64,000 bases of DNA, from positions 284,420,567 through 284,484,566 of the forward strand of contig JBOZIK010000001.1 of NCBI GenBank assembly GCA_051453625.1, written 5' to 3'. Both the position numbers and the translations under genes were made by a program. Under the pieces are notes generated by a model, which was not told the origin of the DNA, ran no database searches, and saw only the letters and a list, made by a program, of their open reading frames with translations. Of this stretch, positions 38,560-48,699 are shown piece after piece (position 1 is the stretch's first letter; each line of letters starts with the position of its first letter). The stretch comes from Welwitschia mirabilis. Taxonomy: Eukaryota; Gnetophyta; Gnetopsida; Welwitschiales.

Positions 38560-39080
38560 TCAATCATCCAAAGGATGGCGAGTAAACCTCCAGTTAGTTT
38601 TTGTGATTGACAAGTAAATTTTAGAAATAGTTGGTACTTTAGAATTTTCCATAAAACATTTAGATTTATCAAAAATTAAGCTAACATTTCTATTTTTCAT
38701 GTTGTAGTACATATGATTTAACTGATCAATCAAATAAGTACCTATTCTATAGATATTATCTACTCGTTTTGCAGTAAAAATAGCAATATTTATTTTATCA
38801 TCTATAACTTTACATTTTGATTTTTTAAAAATTACTTTGTAACCTTTATCATACAATTGACTAATGCTCAATAAGTTATGTTTTAAACTATTCACATAAA
38901 GCACATCATTAATTTTAGGTAACTTACCTCCTTCGATGCATCCTGTACCTTCTATTTTTGCCTTTTTATTATTTTCAAAAATTACTTCTCCCCCATCAAT
39001 ACTCCTTAGGTATTGAAAGTTTGATCTTTCTCTAGTTATATGCCTTGAGCATCCACTATGTAGATATCAACTATTTGTAC
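38560..39080 (-). pseudogene. copia protease end and GAG-pre-integrase domain
   Basis: On the minus strand YLHSGCSRHITRERSNFQYL (about 39005-39070) matches the copia protease WYLDSGCSRHMTG, but the catalytic Asp is His. It runs into DGGEVIFENNKKAKIEGTGC and then the open frame 38560-38904 with DVLYVNSLKHNLLSISQLYD and KGYKVIF, the GAG-pre-integrase signature. Coding similarity stops near 38560; the integrase core is absent and GTCGAC-type repeats follow. Confidence 0.85.
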
Positions 39081-39299
39081 TTGATCCTTTGAAAGCTATC
39101 TGTGTTAGAAAACTTTTGTGATAGTTAACTCTCAGCCACTTAGTCTTGTTAGAATTAGGTGGTATACTTCTTTTAGGAATTAATTTAAATGGTAAAGAAT
39201 TTATAGAATCTAAGAAAAGCATTAATTATCTAATCTTGTAAAAAAACTTTGAATGATCAAATTTACCATAAAAGTTACATGAAAGTTTAAAAGTATAAT

Positions 39300-40745
39300 T
39301 ATATTGTCAGTTTACCTATTCTTGTGAATTTAGTAAACTAAAACCAATATCTGATATGTCTTCAGTAGGTTTCTGTACTTGAAACATCTATTCCAATTTA
39401 AAAGAGCCACTAGAAAATTTATTTACAAATAAGGAAAGATCTTTTACCTGTAACATTAGATTGGTGTTATCCGATTTTAGCACATTATACTTTGTTTTGA
39501 TTTTCTCCTTCTCTTTGGTAAGAGTCTTTACAACTCTGTTTAGATTATTTATCCTTTTAGCTAGCTTTTCACATTTATTATATAGCTTTTGATATGTATC
39601 TTTTAATTCATCATCTTCTTTATTAACCATGTCTAAATCATTAGGCTCTGACATGCTAGGTAAATTTTTAGGGGAAGGCACAATCACCATGAAAGATAAT
39701 CTTTTATCTCTGTTTGATTTATGATCTAAATAGCTATCATCATCATCATCATCATTGTTTCATATGGTACTAAAAGAGGGATTATTTATTTTCCTATTAT
39801 CTCTCTTTATGTTGGAACACTTATTTGCTATATGACCAAATCCTTTGTATGAGTAGCATTAGATTTCTTTACCTTTTTCTTGCTCCTTTCTGTGTTTCAG
39901 ATGATTTCTTTTTAAGATTTTTCTTGATTCTCCTTCCTTTTTCTTCCTATATTAAAAAATTTTTGAACCTTTTGATAGAAGAGCCACTTCATCATTATCT
40001 AAGTCTTCATTTAACCTTTTAGATCTGTAGTCTTTCTGCATACATTTTAAAGTAATACCTTTTTTCTTATCTTTAACAAATTTAAGTTCATAGGTTTGCA
40101 AATTACCTTGTAGCTATTTCAGTGCCATTGCATTTACGTCTTTACTCTCTTTGATGGTTGTGTCCTTTGATTCGAATCTCTGAGGTAGGGATCTCAAAAT
40201 TTTCCTCATCACCTTTCCTTCATCTAAGTGTTCTCTAAGGCTTGATATAGAGTTTATGATATCAATCAGTCTAGCAAAGAATNNNNNNNNNNAGAATTCC
40301 TATAAGTTTTCCTCTTTATCCATATAGATGTCTTCAAATTTTAAAATAAGCATTTAAATTTTAGCTTGCTTTATAGTTGAGATTCCTTCGTGTGCTACTT
40401 CATGAATGTCCCAAGCTTCTTTAGCATGATTACAGTTTACTATATGCTTAAACTCATCTACACAAACTGCACAAAATCTGGCATTAAGAGCATAGGCATT
40501 TGTGATGGCTTTTGATTTATTAGTGAAAGTCCATTAGTCTTGGGCTTTAGAAACTAAGTGGTATTACCGTTGGCATTAGTTTAAGTTTACATAGGCACAT
40601 AATAACCTTTATAAATTACTTCCTCTATATTAGCATATAAAGACCTAAGAAATATTCTCATTCTAACTTGCTAGTAAGCATAGTTTAACTTGTTAAACAT
40701 TGGTGATCGGCCGATGGAAAAACCATTAGATGAATTACTTATTTT
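39300..40745 (-). pseudogene. copia gag of element C
   Basis: The minus-strand reading begins near 40735 with SSNGFSIGRSPMFNKLNYAY and continues with RMRIFLRSL, NARFCAVCVDEFKHIVNCNH, KEAWDIHEVAHEG, and RKILRSLPQRFESKDTTIKE. This is the UBN2-type gag order of SIRE-like copia elements. A zinc knuckle at 39811-39860 reads CYSYKGFGHIANKC, with the second Cys changed to Tyr. The open frame 39388-39690 is a charged coiled-coil segment after it (KLYNKCEKLAKRINNLNRVV). A 10-N gap at 40283-40292 and several stops break the frame. Confidence 0.88.
40283..40292. other. Assembly gap (10 N)
   Basis: Run of N within the copia gag. Confidence 0.99.
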
Positions 40746-40792
40746 AGAGTTTTAAAGTTAAGATTAGTTATATTTTAAATAATACTTAATTA

Positions 40793-40804
40793 TCTCTAAT
40801 ATCA
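40793..40804 (-). other. Primer-binding site of copia C (initiator tRNA-Met type, mutated)
   Basis: The minus strand reads TGATATTAGAGA just inside the 5' LTR. The plant copia consensus is TGGTATCAGAGC; the three differences are G-to-A, C-to-T and C-to-A. Position and orientation agree with the gag reading direction. Confidence 0.75.
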
Positions 40805-41280
40805 ATTAATAGGATCAAGAACCCTAGAAGGGGTGAATAGGTTCTTAAAAATTACAACAGAGTATTCTAAACAAATTAAATATATATCAAAAACTTACAT
40901 AAAATAATTTACTAATTTAAAACATGCATTAAAAAAGCTAATAGATGTAAAGAAATTAACTAACTGAAAGTACAAAATACCAAATAGATGCATATAGGAT
41001 TTATAGTGTTTGGGAAGATCTAAAACCATAAGTTATATAGTATGAGACCTAGTAGAACTTGTTAATGAAGTCGTCTTGTTTAGTTTTTTATGAACAAAAT
41101 CTGTTATAGACACTAAAACACTTTAATTTTCTCTTTATAAACAAACTTGAGGTTTGGAATTTAGAGATCAGGGTTTTGTATCTATTCTAAAACATCACGA
41201 AAGACTTTTCTATAAGGTAAGAAAGGCTATTGTAGGTTTTCTCTTACTTTTGGTATAGTAGATTCCTCATTGGGGAGATA

Positions 41281-41370
41281 GGGCTATTAGCTCAGTGATA
41301 GAGCATGCTCATGATAATTGCATCATTGTGCCTAGGCTATGAAAGCTCTTAGTCACATCAATAGTTAAAT
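41281..41370 (+). pseudogene. trnI-GAU: Plastid trnI-GAU exon 1 and intron start, decayed
   Basis: GGGCTATTAGCTCAGTGATA continues to GATAATTGCA, matching exon 1 of plastid tRNA-Ile(GAU) through the anticodon stem, with GAT in the anticodon position. It is followed by TCATTGTGCCTAGGCTATGA and AGTCACATCAATAGTT, the beginning of the plastid group II intron. Most differences are C-to-T or G-to-A. The second exon is absent, so no tRNA can form. Confidence 0.85.
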
Positions 41371-41524
41371 TGATCATGATTAAGACAAGTTTGATGAAGC
41401 ATAAGGAAAGAAGTGAAAAAACCTTTCTAAAAATTTAGATAATATTTTGAAAAAAACTATGGAATTGATAGGGATCTATCCATATTAATAAAATAAAATT
41501 GATAAGAATCTATCCTTCACATAT

Positions 41525-41610
41525 GGAAATAGAGGGATTCGAACCCTCAGTAAACATAAGCCTACATAGTAGTTTCAATGCTATGCCTTGAACCACTCAG
41601 CCATCTTTCC
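41525..41610 (-). pseudogene. trnS-GGA: Plastid trnS-GGA copy, decayed
   Basis: The reverse complement, GGAAAGATGGCTGAGTGGTT through GAGGGTTCGAATCCCTCTAT, is nearly the whole 87-nt plastid tRNA-Ser(GGA), including the long variable arm. The anticodon loop reads TTGAAAC rather than TTGGAAC, which would change GGA to GAA. Other changes are again mostly transitions. It is full length apart from about one base, but is surely a pseudogene in this setting. Confidence 0.88.
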
Positions 41611-41846
41611 TATCTTGGCCTACTCCACTCTCAACGATTAGCTTATTACTAAGCTTGATCTAAATCTTTGTTACTCCACCAGATATTCTAGGTTCACTTG
41701 TAACCTTTACAAATAGACTTTTCCAGACTTAGTTTCAACTTTTAAGTGGACTTTTCCAGGATTATTCTCAACGTTTCAATAGACTTTTAAAGGCTTAATC
41801 TTAACCTTTGACAATGTAGAATAGCGATGTAATGATTCCAATATGC

Positions 41847-42030
41847 NNNNNNNNNNNNNNNNNNNNNNNNNNNNNNNNNNNNNNNNNNNNNNNNNNNNNN
41901 NNNNNNNNNNNNNNNNNNNNNNNNNNNNNNNNNNNNNNNNNNNNNNNNNNNNNNNNNNNNNNNNNNNNNNNNNNNNNNNNNNNNNNNNNNNNNNNNNNNN
42001 NNNNNNNNNNNNNNNNNNNNNNNNNNNNNN
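41847..42030. other. Assembly gap (184 N)
   Basis: Run of N in the copia 5' LTR. Confidence 0.99.
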
Positions 42031-42229
42031 TTAGATCCAACAGATTGACACAATTGAAAATAGTTCCAAAAGTATTATATAATCATCTATCTCTTAACTC
42101 TTTATATTGAAGGCTTTTAGGGTTTATTACATTTGAACTGTGCTTTCAATGGCTATAAATGGCTAAAAAATGGCCATCTAATGGATAAATAATAGATATA
42201 AAATGGATAGAAAATTTTAGTTCTGTTTC

Positions 42230-42830
42230 ATCCAGTCGACCCCTTAAAAGTCTGGTTGATCCCATCTAGTACCATGACTTACACAGGTCACCCAAGTGAA
42301 AAATTTGGTTATTCCAATTTGTTATAGCTTCATGTTTGATTGACCCCATATGGGTCTGGTTGTTCCCAGGTCACTTGCTATAAAATCTGATCGCCCACAT
42401 ATCCTAATAAAGATCTTTTCAATTTCCAGCTTCATCTCCAGTCAACCCCTTTAGCTATTCGTTTAACCCCATAATGATCAGATTAGGAGTATCAGTTGCA
42501 CAGTGCTTAGGTTCGGTCGACCCCATCATAGTACCGAGCGACCCCTTATCAATCGGTTCAGGAGTACTGTTCCTTGGTTCACAGATCTGGTTGACCCCAT
42601 CATAGGTTCGGTCGATTCCTTATCATTTAGTATAGGGATGTTATTTATCAGGTCCTCAAATTCGGTTAATCCCATAAATATCTAGTTGACCCCTTGCCAT
42701 TCAGTTTAGGGACATTGGTTCTCAAGGTTACAAGTCTAGTCGATCCCATTGGATTTAGTTCATTTTATCTATCTGCTTCAAGTGCAGTTAACTCCTTGAA
42801 ATTCCAGTTAACCCTTTAAGAGGGTAAATG
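42230..42830. repeat. Imperfect GTCGACCCC-containing repeats, second LTR copy
   Basis: Same series as 35765-36400; for example TCGGTCGACCCCATCATAG near 42513 and GTTCGGTCGATTCCTTATCA near 42606. Confidence 0.7.
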
Positions 42831-42975
42831 AACCGATAGGTTTTTAGTGCTCATAATTTAATGGTTTTGATTCAATATTTAGACCTGTAAGCAATTAATA
42901 TTTTTTGCACAAGATACACAAAATTTTCTATACAGAAAACATTAGTTTGACATCAATTGGCAAAACAAAATCTAA

Positions 42976-42980
42976 GAGTG
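42976..42980. repeat. Putative target-site duplication of copia C, right copy
   Basis: GAGTG follows the LTR end AAATCTAA and pairs with GAGTA at 34163-34167. One transition separates them. Confidence 0.55.
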
Positions 42981-43078
42981 GGGAGATGAACTAACTCTAG
43001 AGGTCTAGCTTGAATCATCTAATTTGAGAAGATTTTACTTTAACAATATCATATAATCTCCTAAAGTAATCATAAGAT

Positions 43079-43088
43079 NNNNNNNNNN
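43079..43088. other. Assembly gap (10 N)
   Basis: Run of N in the element B LTR. Confidence 0.99.
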
Positions 43089-44197
43089 ACTAAAGTTATT
43101 TTAAGGCTTAAGTAATGGTGACATAATCTCATTCAGTGATATAATCTCATTCACCACATGAGTGTTAGTGAATTATTTAATCCCTATGATATTTCACAAT
43201 CATAAAAAGTATAAACTACTATACATAAGATCCATTAAATAATAGCGACTACAAATCTCAAAAGTAACCTCAAAAATATCACTTGATAAATGAATGAAAT
43301 TAATATTTTAATTTATCTTAAATATTAAAAGTACAATATTACTCATACTAAAAATACAAAATGAATAACTACCACTTATGAAAAATCAAAAATTACATTA
43401 CATAAAAAGACAAAAGTAAAAAAAGCGTAGACTCCTCAAAACTAGCCTTGAAGCTAGCTCACTTCTAAAGGGGAAGATTAGAATGCCATATCGACTTAAT
43501 GTTCTAAGGGTTCCACCTATTTTTCACCAATCAAAGCTTCTTTCAAATGAGGGATCAAGGTCCTTATTTAGGCAAGGGCAAGATTGGAAGCCTTTGGCTT
43601 ATAGTAATTAGGGGTGATTACAATTATGATGATTACATTTTGGATGGTTATAGTTTTGTCATGTAGCTTTAATAAGGATCTTGGAATTCTTGTAAAAATA
43701 GTTATGACGAGTTTAACACATGGCCTTTTATTTATAAAGATTCTATAATCCCGTGTAATTGTCATATGTCTTCAACATCATCATACTTATCACTACCACA
43801 TGTTTCTACCATGTGATACTTTATACCATCGTGATGTGTTGTTAAAGTTGATGGTTATTTCTATTTAATTATTGACTAAGACCTTAGATGGAATTAATCC
43901 ATTTCCCATGTATGTTCTAGAACATAGATTTAGATGCATTCTACTTTAAGGGCTGGTAGCATCAATGACTAGAATAGTAATACCAATGTTTTTTACTTGA
44001 GTATCTGAAAATTTTAGTATGTCTTCTAAAATTTACCAAATTACTTGAAACTATTACGGAACAAGGCATAAATTCATGAATCATGTTGCAAATATTAGAA
44101 GACATAATTTTATGATATAATGGATATTTTAATGTCTTTGTCTAAGCTAAATTGATCAAATATCCTTATTCTAAATGTCAATTTTTGCATGTTAACA

Positions 44198-47100
44198 CAT
44201 CTTCTAATAAGACTTTTGCTACATTCTTAGTAAAAAGTTGATAAAGAAATGATCAACATGGAAAAATTGTCTAAGGAAAAATACTCAAATATATAAAAAT
44301 TATATATATTTTTAAAAATTTTTACAAGTTTATCAAAAGTAAGCCATTAGGAAAAATTATGTAAAAATATATTTTATACCCCCAACCAAATTTAAACTTT
44401 ATCCTTAAAGTCTTAAAATATACAAAAGTTTAATACAACTTGTAAGAACATACTAAAGTTTTGAAAATAAATTTTTTCATTACATGGATCTTTTTGAAAC
44501 TAGAAAAAGAAAAAAGAAAATCAAATAAAAACAACCAAAACTATAATTTATAAGAAATAAAAAAGAAAAATACCAAAAGATGCATGAGATGGAAGGCAAT
44601 TCTATGAGAAATTACTAAGTGCTAAGGTTTTACTAATGATTATTGTAGATGAAAGAAAAGGGTATGAAAGATAAAAAGTTAAAAGGGAGAAGAGGTAGAA
44701 ATAAAGAGAAATACAAGAATGAAGATGATGAAGGGAGTGTAAAATTGAGATTAAAAATGTATGAAAACTAAGCTATAGTCTATTTTTGAGAAAAATAATA
44801 TCATATCCCGTATTTTGTAAACCTTATTTACTTGAATATTAAATATAGTAAGTATTTAGTCATATGATTAATTATCTTTCTTTAAAGGCTTTATCAAAAT
44901 AAAATGGAATTTTAAATTAACCTTAGTTTGTAATTTTTATAATTTACCATAAAAATAATAAAATTTATGTTAGAATATTTTTATGAGAAACTTTATCATA
45001 GTTGTAAAAAATTTGTCATATTTTTGTTATGGTAAAAATTAAATTTTCAGAATAAAGGCATAGGATAAAAATATCATATCTTATTAATTAGTATTTATAA
45101 ATTAGTTAAAAAAATTATAAGTCTAGGATTGTTTTATGAATGTGAAAATTTAAAAATACTAATTTTTCTAATGGATAATTATTTTTAAAAAATTATTTGT
45201 TAAAATACATTAGAAAGTAAATGAAAAAAATAGTAAGCAAGTAATTTACATTTCCTAATTATCTATTAAGATATCTGCAAAATTTAGCATCCTAAGTTGT
45301 AGGAAATTGAATAATATTTCCAAAACATCTTAGACATCTAAAATTCAAAGTATTTTAAAAGTCATAACCATTTTAATGTAGTGAGTAGGATTGTAATTTT
45401 AGAAATTTTAACAGTCTTTAACCTTAAGTGATAACCCTAGAAATAATATTTCTAGAATTCCAAGATAGTTTAAGTTAGATAACAAGGATTGTATCATGTG
45501 TCTAGTTTCTACACAACTACTCTAATTTATTTTTTTATCTTCATAATTAATTAATTATTAATTTTCGATTATGATGTCTCCTCAGAACCCAAAAATGTTA
45601 AAACTAATTTTTAAATTATAGAAAAATTATTACATAAAATTTTATATGAAATTTGAGTATATAAGATATGTTTCTATCAGTATCATTAAGTTAAATTACT
45701 TATCAATAGTATTTTATTTATAAAAATACCTCTTTTACCTTGTTTCTTTATCTTACTTTGAATGTGTATGCTTGTAAGAGTTTTTACTTAGTAGTTTAAG
45801 TAACATAAATAGTCTCAAGCTTATCACTTTTTTAATTGATGTATAATATAGTTATAGGAATCTTGGATAAAGATTTATATCTTACTAATTATACTTAATC
45901 TATACTTTCTTTTATTTACCTTCTTTGCATCAATCCTTGGAGATTTTCATATGAGCATGGAAGAATGTTTGTAGGATTAGCTTAGCTTTAAATTTGTTTT
46001 AGTTTCTTTAAGTACATTATTAAGATATGATTCTATACATTCTAAATATCTTTATTGTTATTAAAAGAAAAAATGAAAAGCACATTTTCTTATTTAAATA
46101 GAAAATAAAAGACTATTTCTTTTATTTAGATTTTCATTATTATAATCTTAAATATAAAAATGTTCTTGTATGCTTGTTTTTTTTTATGGTTGTTTTTATT
46201 TATAAAATGAACCTGATGATGATTAGAATTATTATAAATAGGTAAATAATATATTAAATATTTACATTAGTTAGAATTGTATGCATGCAATGTGTGATAT
46301 ATTTATTGAATAGGACTAAATCAAGATATTTCTAGTAATGTTCATCCCCACACTTAGATTTCATCATCAAGATGAGTTGCATTGCATTTTTTTATAATAC
46401 CCTTTTAGAAGTGGATTTGATCATNNNNNNNNNNNNNNNNNNNNNNNNNNNNNNNNNNNNNNNNNNNNNNNNNNNNNNNNNNNNNNNNNNNNNNNNNNNN
46501 NNNNNNNNNNNNNNNNNNNNNNNNNNNNNNNNNNNNNNNNNNNNNNNNNNNNNNNNNNNNNNNNNNNNNNNNNNNNNNNNNNNNNNNNNNNNNNNNNNNN
46601 NNNNNNNNNNNNNNNNNNNNNNNNNNNNNNNNNNNNNNNNNNNNNNNNNNNNNNNNNNNNNNNNNNNNNNNNNNNNNNNNNNNNNNNNNNNNNNNNNNNN
46701 NNNNNNNNNNNNNNNNNNNNNNNNNNNNNNNNNNNNNNNNNNNNNNNNNNNNNNNNNNNNNNNNNNNNNNNNNNNNNNNNNNNNNNNNNNNNNNNNNNNN
46801 NNNNNNNNNNNNNNNNNNNNNNNNNNNNNNNNNNNNNNNNNNNNNNNNNNNNNNNNNNNNNNNNNNNNNNNNNNNNNNNNNNNNNNNNNNNNNNNNNNNN
46901 NNNNNNNNNNNNNNNNNNNNNNNNNNNNNNNNNNNNNNNNNNNNNNNNNNNNNNNNNNNNNNNNNNNNNNNNNNNNNNNNNNNNNNNNNNNNNNNNNNNN
47001 NNNNNNNNNNNNNNNNNNNNNNNNNNNNNNNNNNNNNNNNNNNNNNNNNNNNNNNNNNNNNNNNNNNNNNNNNNNNNNNNNNNNNNNNNNNNNNNNNNNN

Positions 47101-48690
47101 NNNNNNNNNNNNNNNNNNNNNNNNNNNNNNNNNNNNNNNNNNNNNNNNNNNNNNNNNNNNNNNNNNNNNNNNNNNNNNNNNNNNNNNNNNNNNNNNNNNN
47201 NNNNNNNNNNNNNNNNNNNNNNNNNACAAGTTTACATCTCCTCAACTATTCACAAGATATCTTTTATGTGATGAAAAACTAGGAAGAAATGAAGGACATA
47301 AACTTATGACATCGCTTTTATTTGTAAACAAAGATTATCTAGAAATTAATTACAAGTAAATATGTAACATTAATATAATTTATTTTTATTTAAATATAGA
47401 AATGCTAATAAAGGAACAAGTAAAATTTGATCCTAGGTTCTGTTGTATCTATTAGGTAATACTATTAAAGAAGAAAGAAAGAGAAATGAGGGGGGAAGGG
47501 AGGATATATAGTGCTTAACTAGGGTAAGAGAAGAGAGTGTGTCATAAATAATTACTTGCTAATGACTTAAGATGATTTTGAATTAGAATAAGAGGTTATG
47601 TAAAGAACTAAGAGTTAAGCAGTGGGAAATGGAGGGTGGTGATGGTGAGGTCTCATAATGGTGTGGATTGTCTAGGGTAGATGCTTATAGGTTTAGAATG
47701 ATAAATACACGATGAGCAGTGGTTCTAGAAATGTAATGAACGAACTGATGAAATGACAAGGGGTTCAAGATGAATTTAGTAAAATTAAAGCCTTTTAATC
47801 TTAATGATATCTTAGACTAACTTAGTTTCGACATGACTTATGGAAGGAAATATTTCATTACAACAAACACAAATGTACCTTTAGGTGTGCTTTTTCATAG
47901 AGATAGAGGGATAAATGCATGTAGTGTGGAATGGTAAAATGGATGGAAATGAAAATGCGACAAATATTCTATTATGTATGCTATGAATAAATGACACTAT
48001 GAGACTAAAGTAATTGCCTAGAAAAATTTTATTTAACTATGGATCTAATCAAAATAAAGTAAGACATTGATAAAGTAAAATCATGCAAATTAAGAGTAGT
48101 AAAAAGATCTTAAGTAATAAATGTTAAAATAAGAAATTCATAAGAAGTCAGTAATCCCACCTTAGTTTCTTTCTAATCTTACCTTTCTACAATCATAAGT
48201 GGCATCCTACAAGCATTTGATCCTATTGAACGTTTAGCATTGTGGCATCTTCTTCCAACAAAGTTAAACATGTTGCACATGAAGAAGTCAGTGTTGCATT
48301 ACTGGTGAGAATTTATAGCCCTAATGCAGTTGAATGTACTACAAATAAATTATTAGAGCTACATTGCCAGTGAGCATCCATAGCCCTAATGTAGTTAACT
48401 AAATCCAATAATTTATTAAAATGAATATGTGCTTTTGGAGAAGAGATATTATTATTTTTATTTGGATTCTACTTCTCATATGCATTTTTTTAATGCACAT
48501 AGAAGGGGTCATTTGTTCATTAGCCTAATTGATAAACATTTTATCCCCATTAGATCTTGAAAGAAAAACACATCATGAGATTAGAAAAACCATCTTTTGT
48601 TTTTTTAATCCTAAATTAGAGACATCAAATGAGTACAACCCTTAACAGAATAACTTAAAGATAACAAATAACTAAGTGTTAAGAAGCNNN
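44198..48690. other. Non-coding 3' internal part of element B
   Basis: No pol domain is recognisable on either strand, but an 801-N gap at 46425-47225 hides part. On the minus strand two purine-rich phrases, CTAAGTGTGGGGATGAAC near 46350 and AAATTTGGTTGGGGGTATAA near 44370, resemble the G-run motifs often found in the 3' untranslated region of plant gypsy elements. An imperfect ~45-bp direct repeat occurs at 48296-48340 and 48361-48404. Confidence 0.45.
46425..47225. other. Assembly gap (801 N)
   Basis: Run of N inside element B. Confidence 0.99.
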
Positions 48691-48697
48691 NNNNNNN
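48688..48697. other. Assembly gap (10 N)
   Basis: Run of N inside element B. Confidence 0.99.
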
Positions 48698-48699
48698 TT

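Larger units (their letters stand above)
41016..41620. other. Plastid-derived insert (NUPT or via mitochondria) inside the copia LTR
   Basis: Comparison with the partner LTR shows the sequence jumping from the phrase near 34350-34370 directly to ACTCCACTCTC, whereas here ~605 extra bases intervene. The insert holds the first exon of plastid trnI-GAU with the start of its intron, and a plastid trnS-GGA in the opposite direction. In plastid genomes these genes are far apart (inverted repeat versus large single copy), so the insert is chimeric or came through rearranged organelle DNA. Positions 41016-41280 and 41380-41524 were not identified. Confidence 0.75.
34168..42975 (-). mobile_element. 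SIRE-like Ty1/copia element C, non-autonomous, nested in the B LTR
   Basis: Two ~2.2-2.4-kb LTRs (34168-36536 and 40809-42975) flank a 4.3-kb interior. On the minus strand the order is 5' LTR, initiator-tRNA-Met-type primer site, gag, protease/GAG-pre-integrase, then an unrelated ORF, a purine tract and the 3' LTR. Integrase, RT and RNase H are missing. Flanking 5-bp near-identical sites and an uninterrupted copy of the target elsewhere in the window support a bona fide insertion. Confidence 0.85.
40809..42975 (-). repeat. 5' LTR of copia C
   Basis: It pairs with 34168-36536. It is interrupted by a 605-bp foreign insert (41016-41620) that the other LTR lacks, and by a 184-N gap. It contains its own copy of the GTCGAC-type repeat series at 42230-42830. 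The open frame 42503-42685 is a chance frame through those repeats. Confidence 0.85.
42976..44197 (-). repeat. 3' LTR of element B, main part (right of the copia insertion)
   Basis: It matches 52230-53419: shared phrases include GGAGATGAACTAACT or its A variant, TTCACCACATGAGTG or a close form, GATGGTTATTT and ATTTTTGCAT(G/A)TTAACA at the end. The TATA-box equivalent near 43562 is mutated relative to the other copy. A 10-N gap lies at 43079-43088. Confidence 0.8.
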
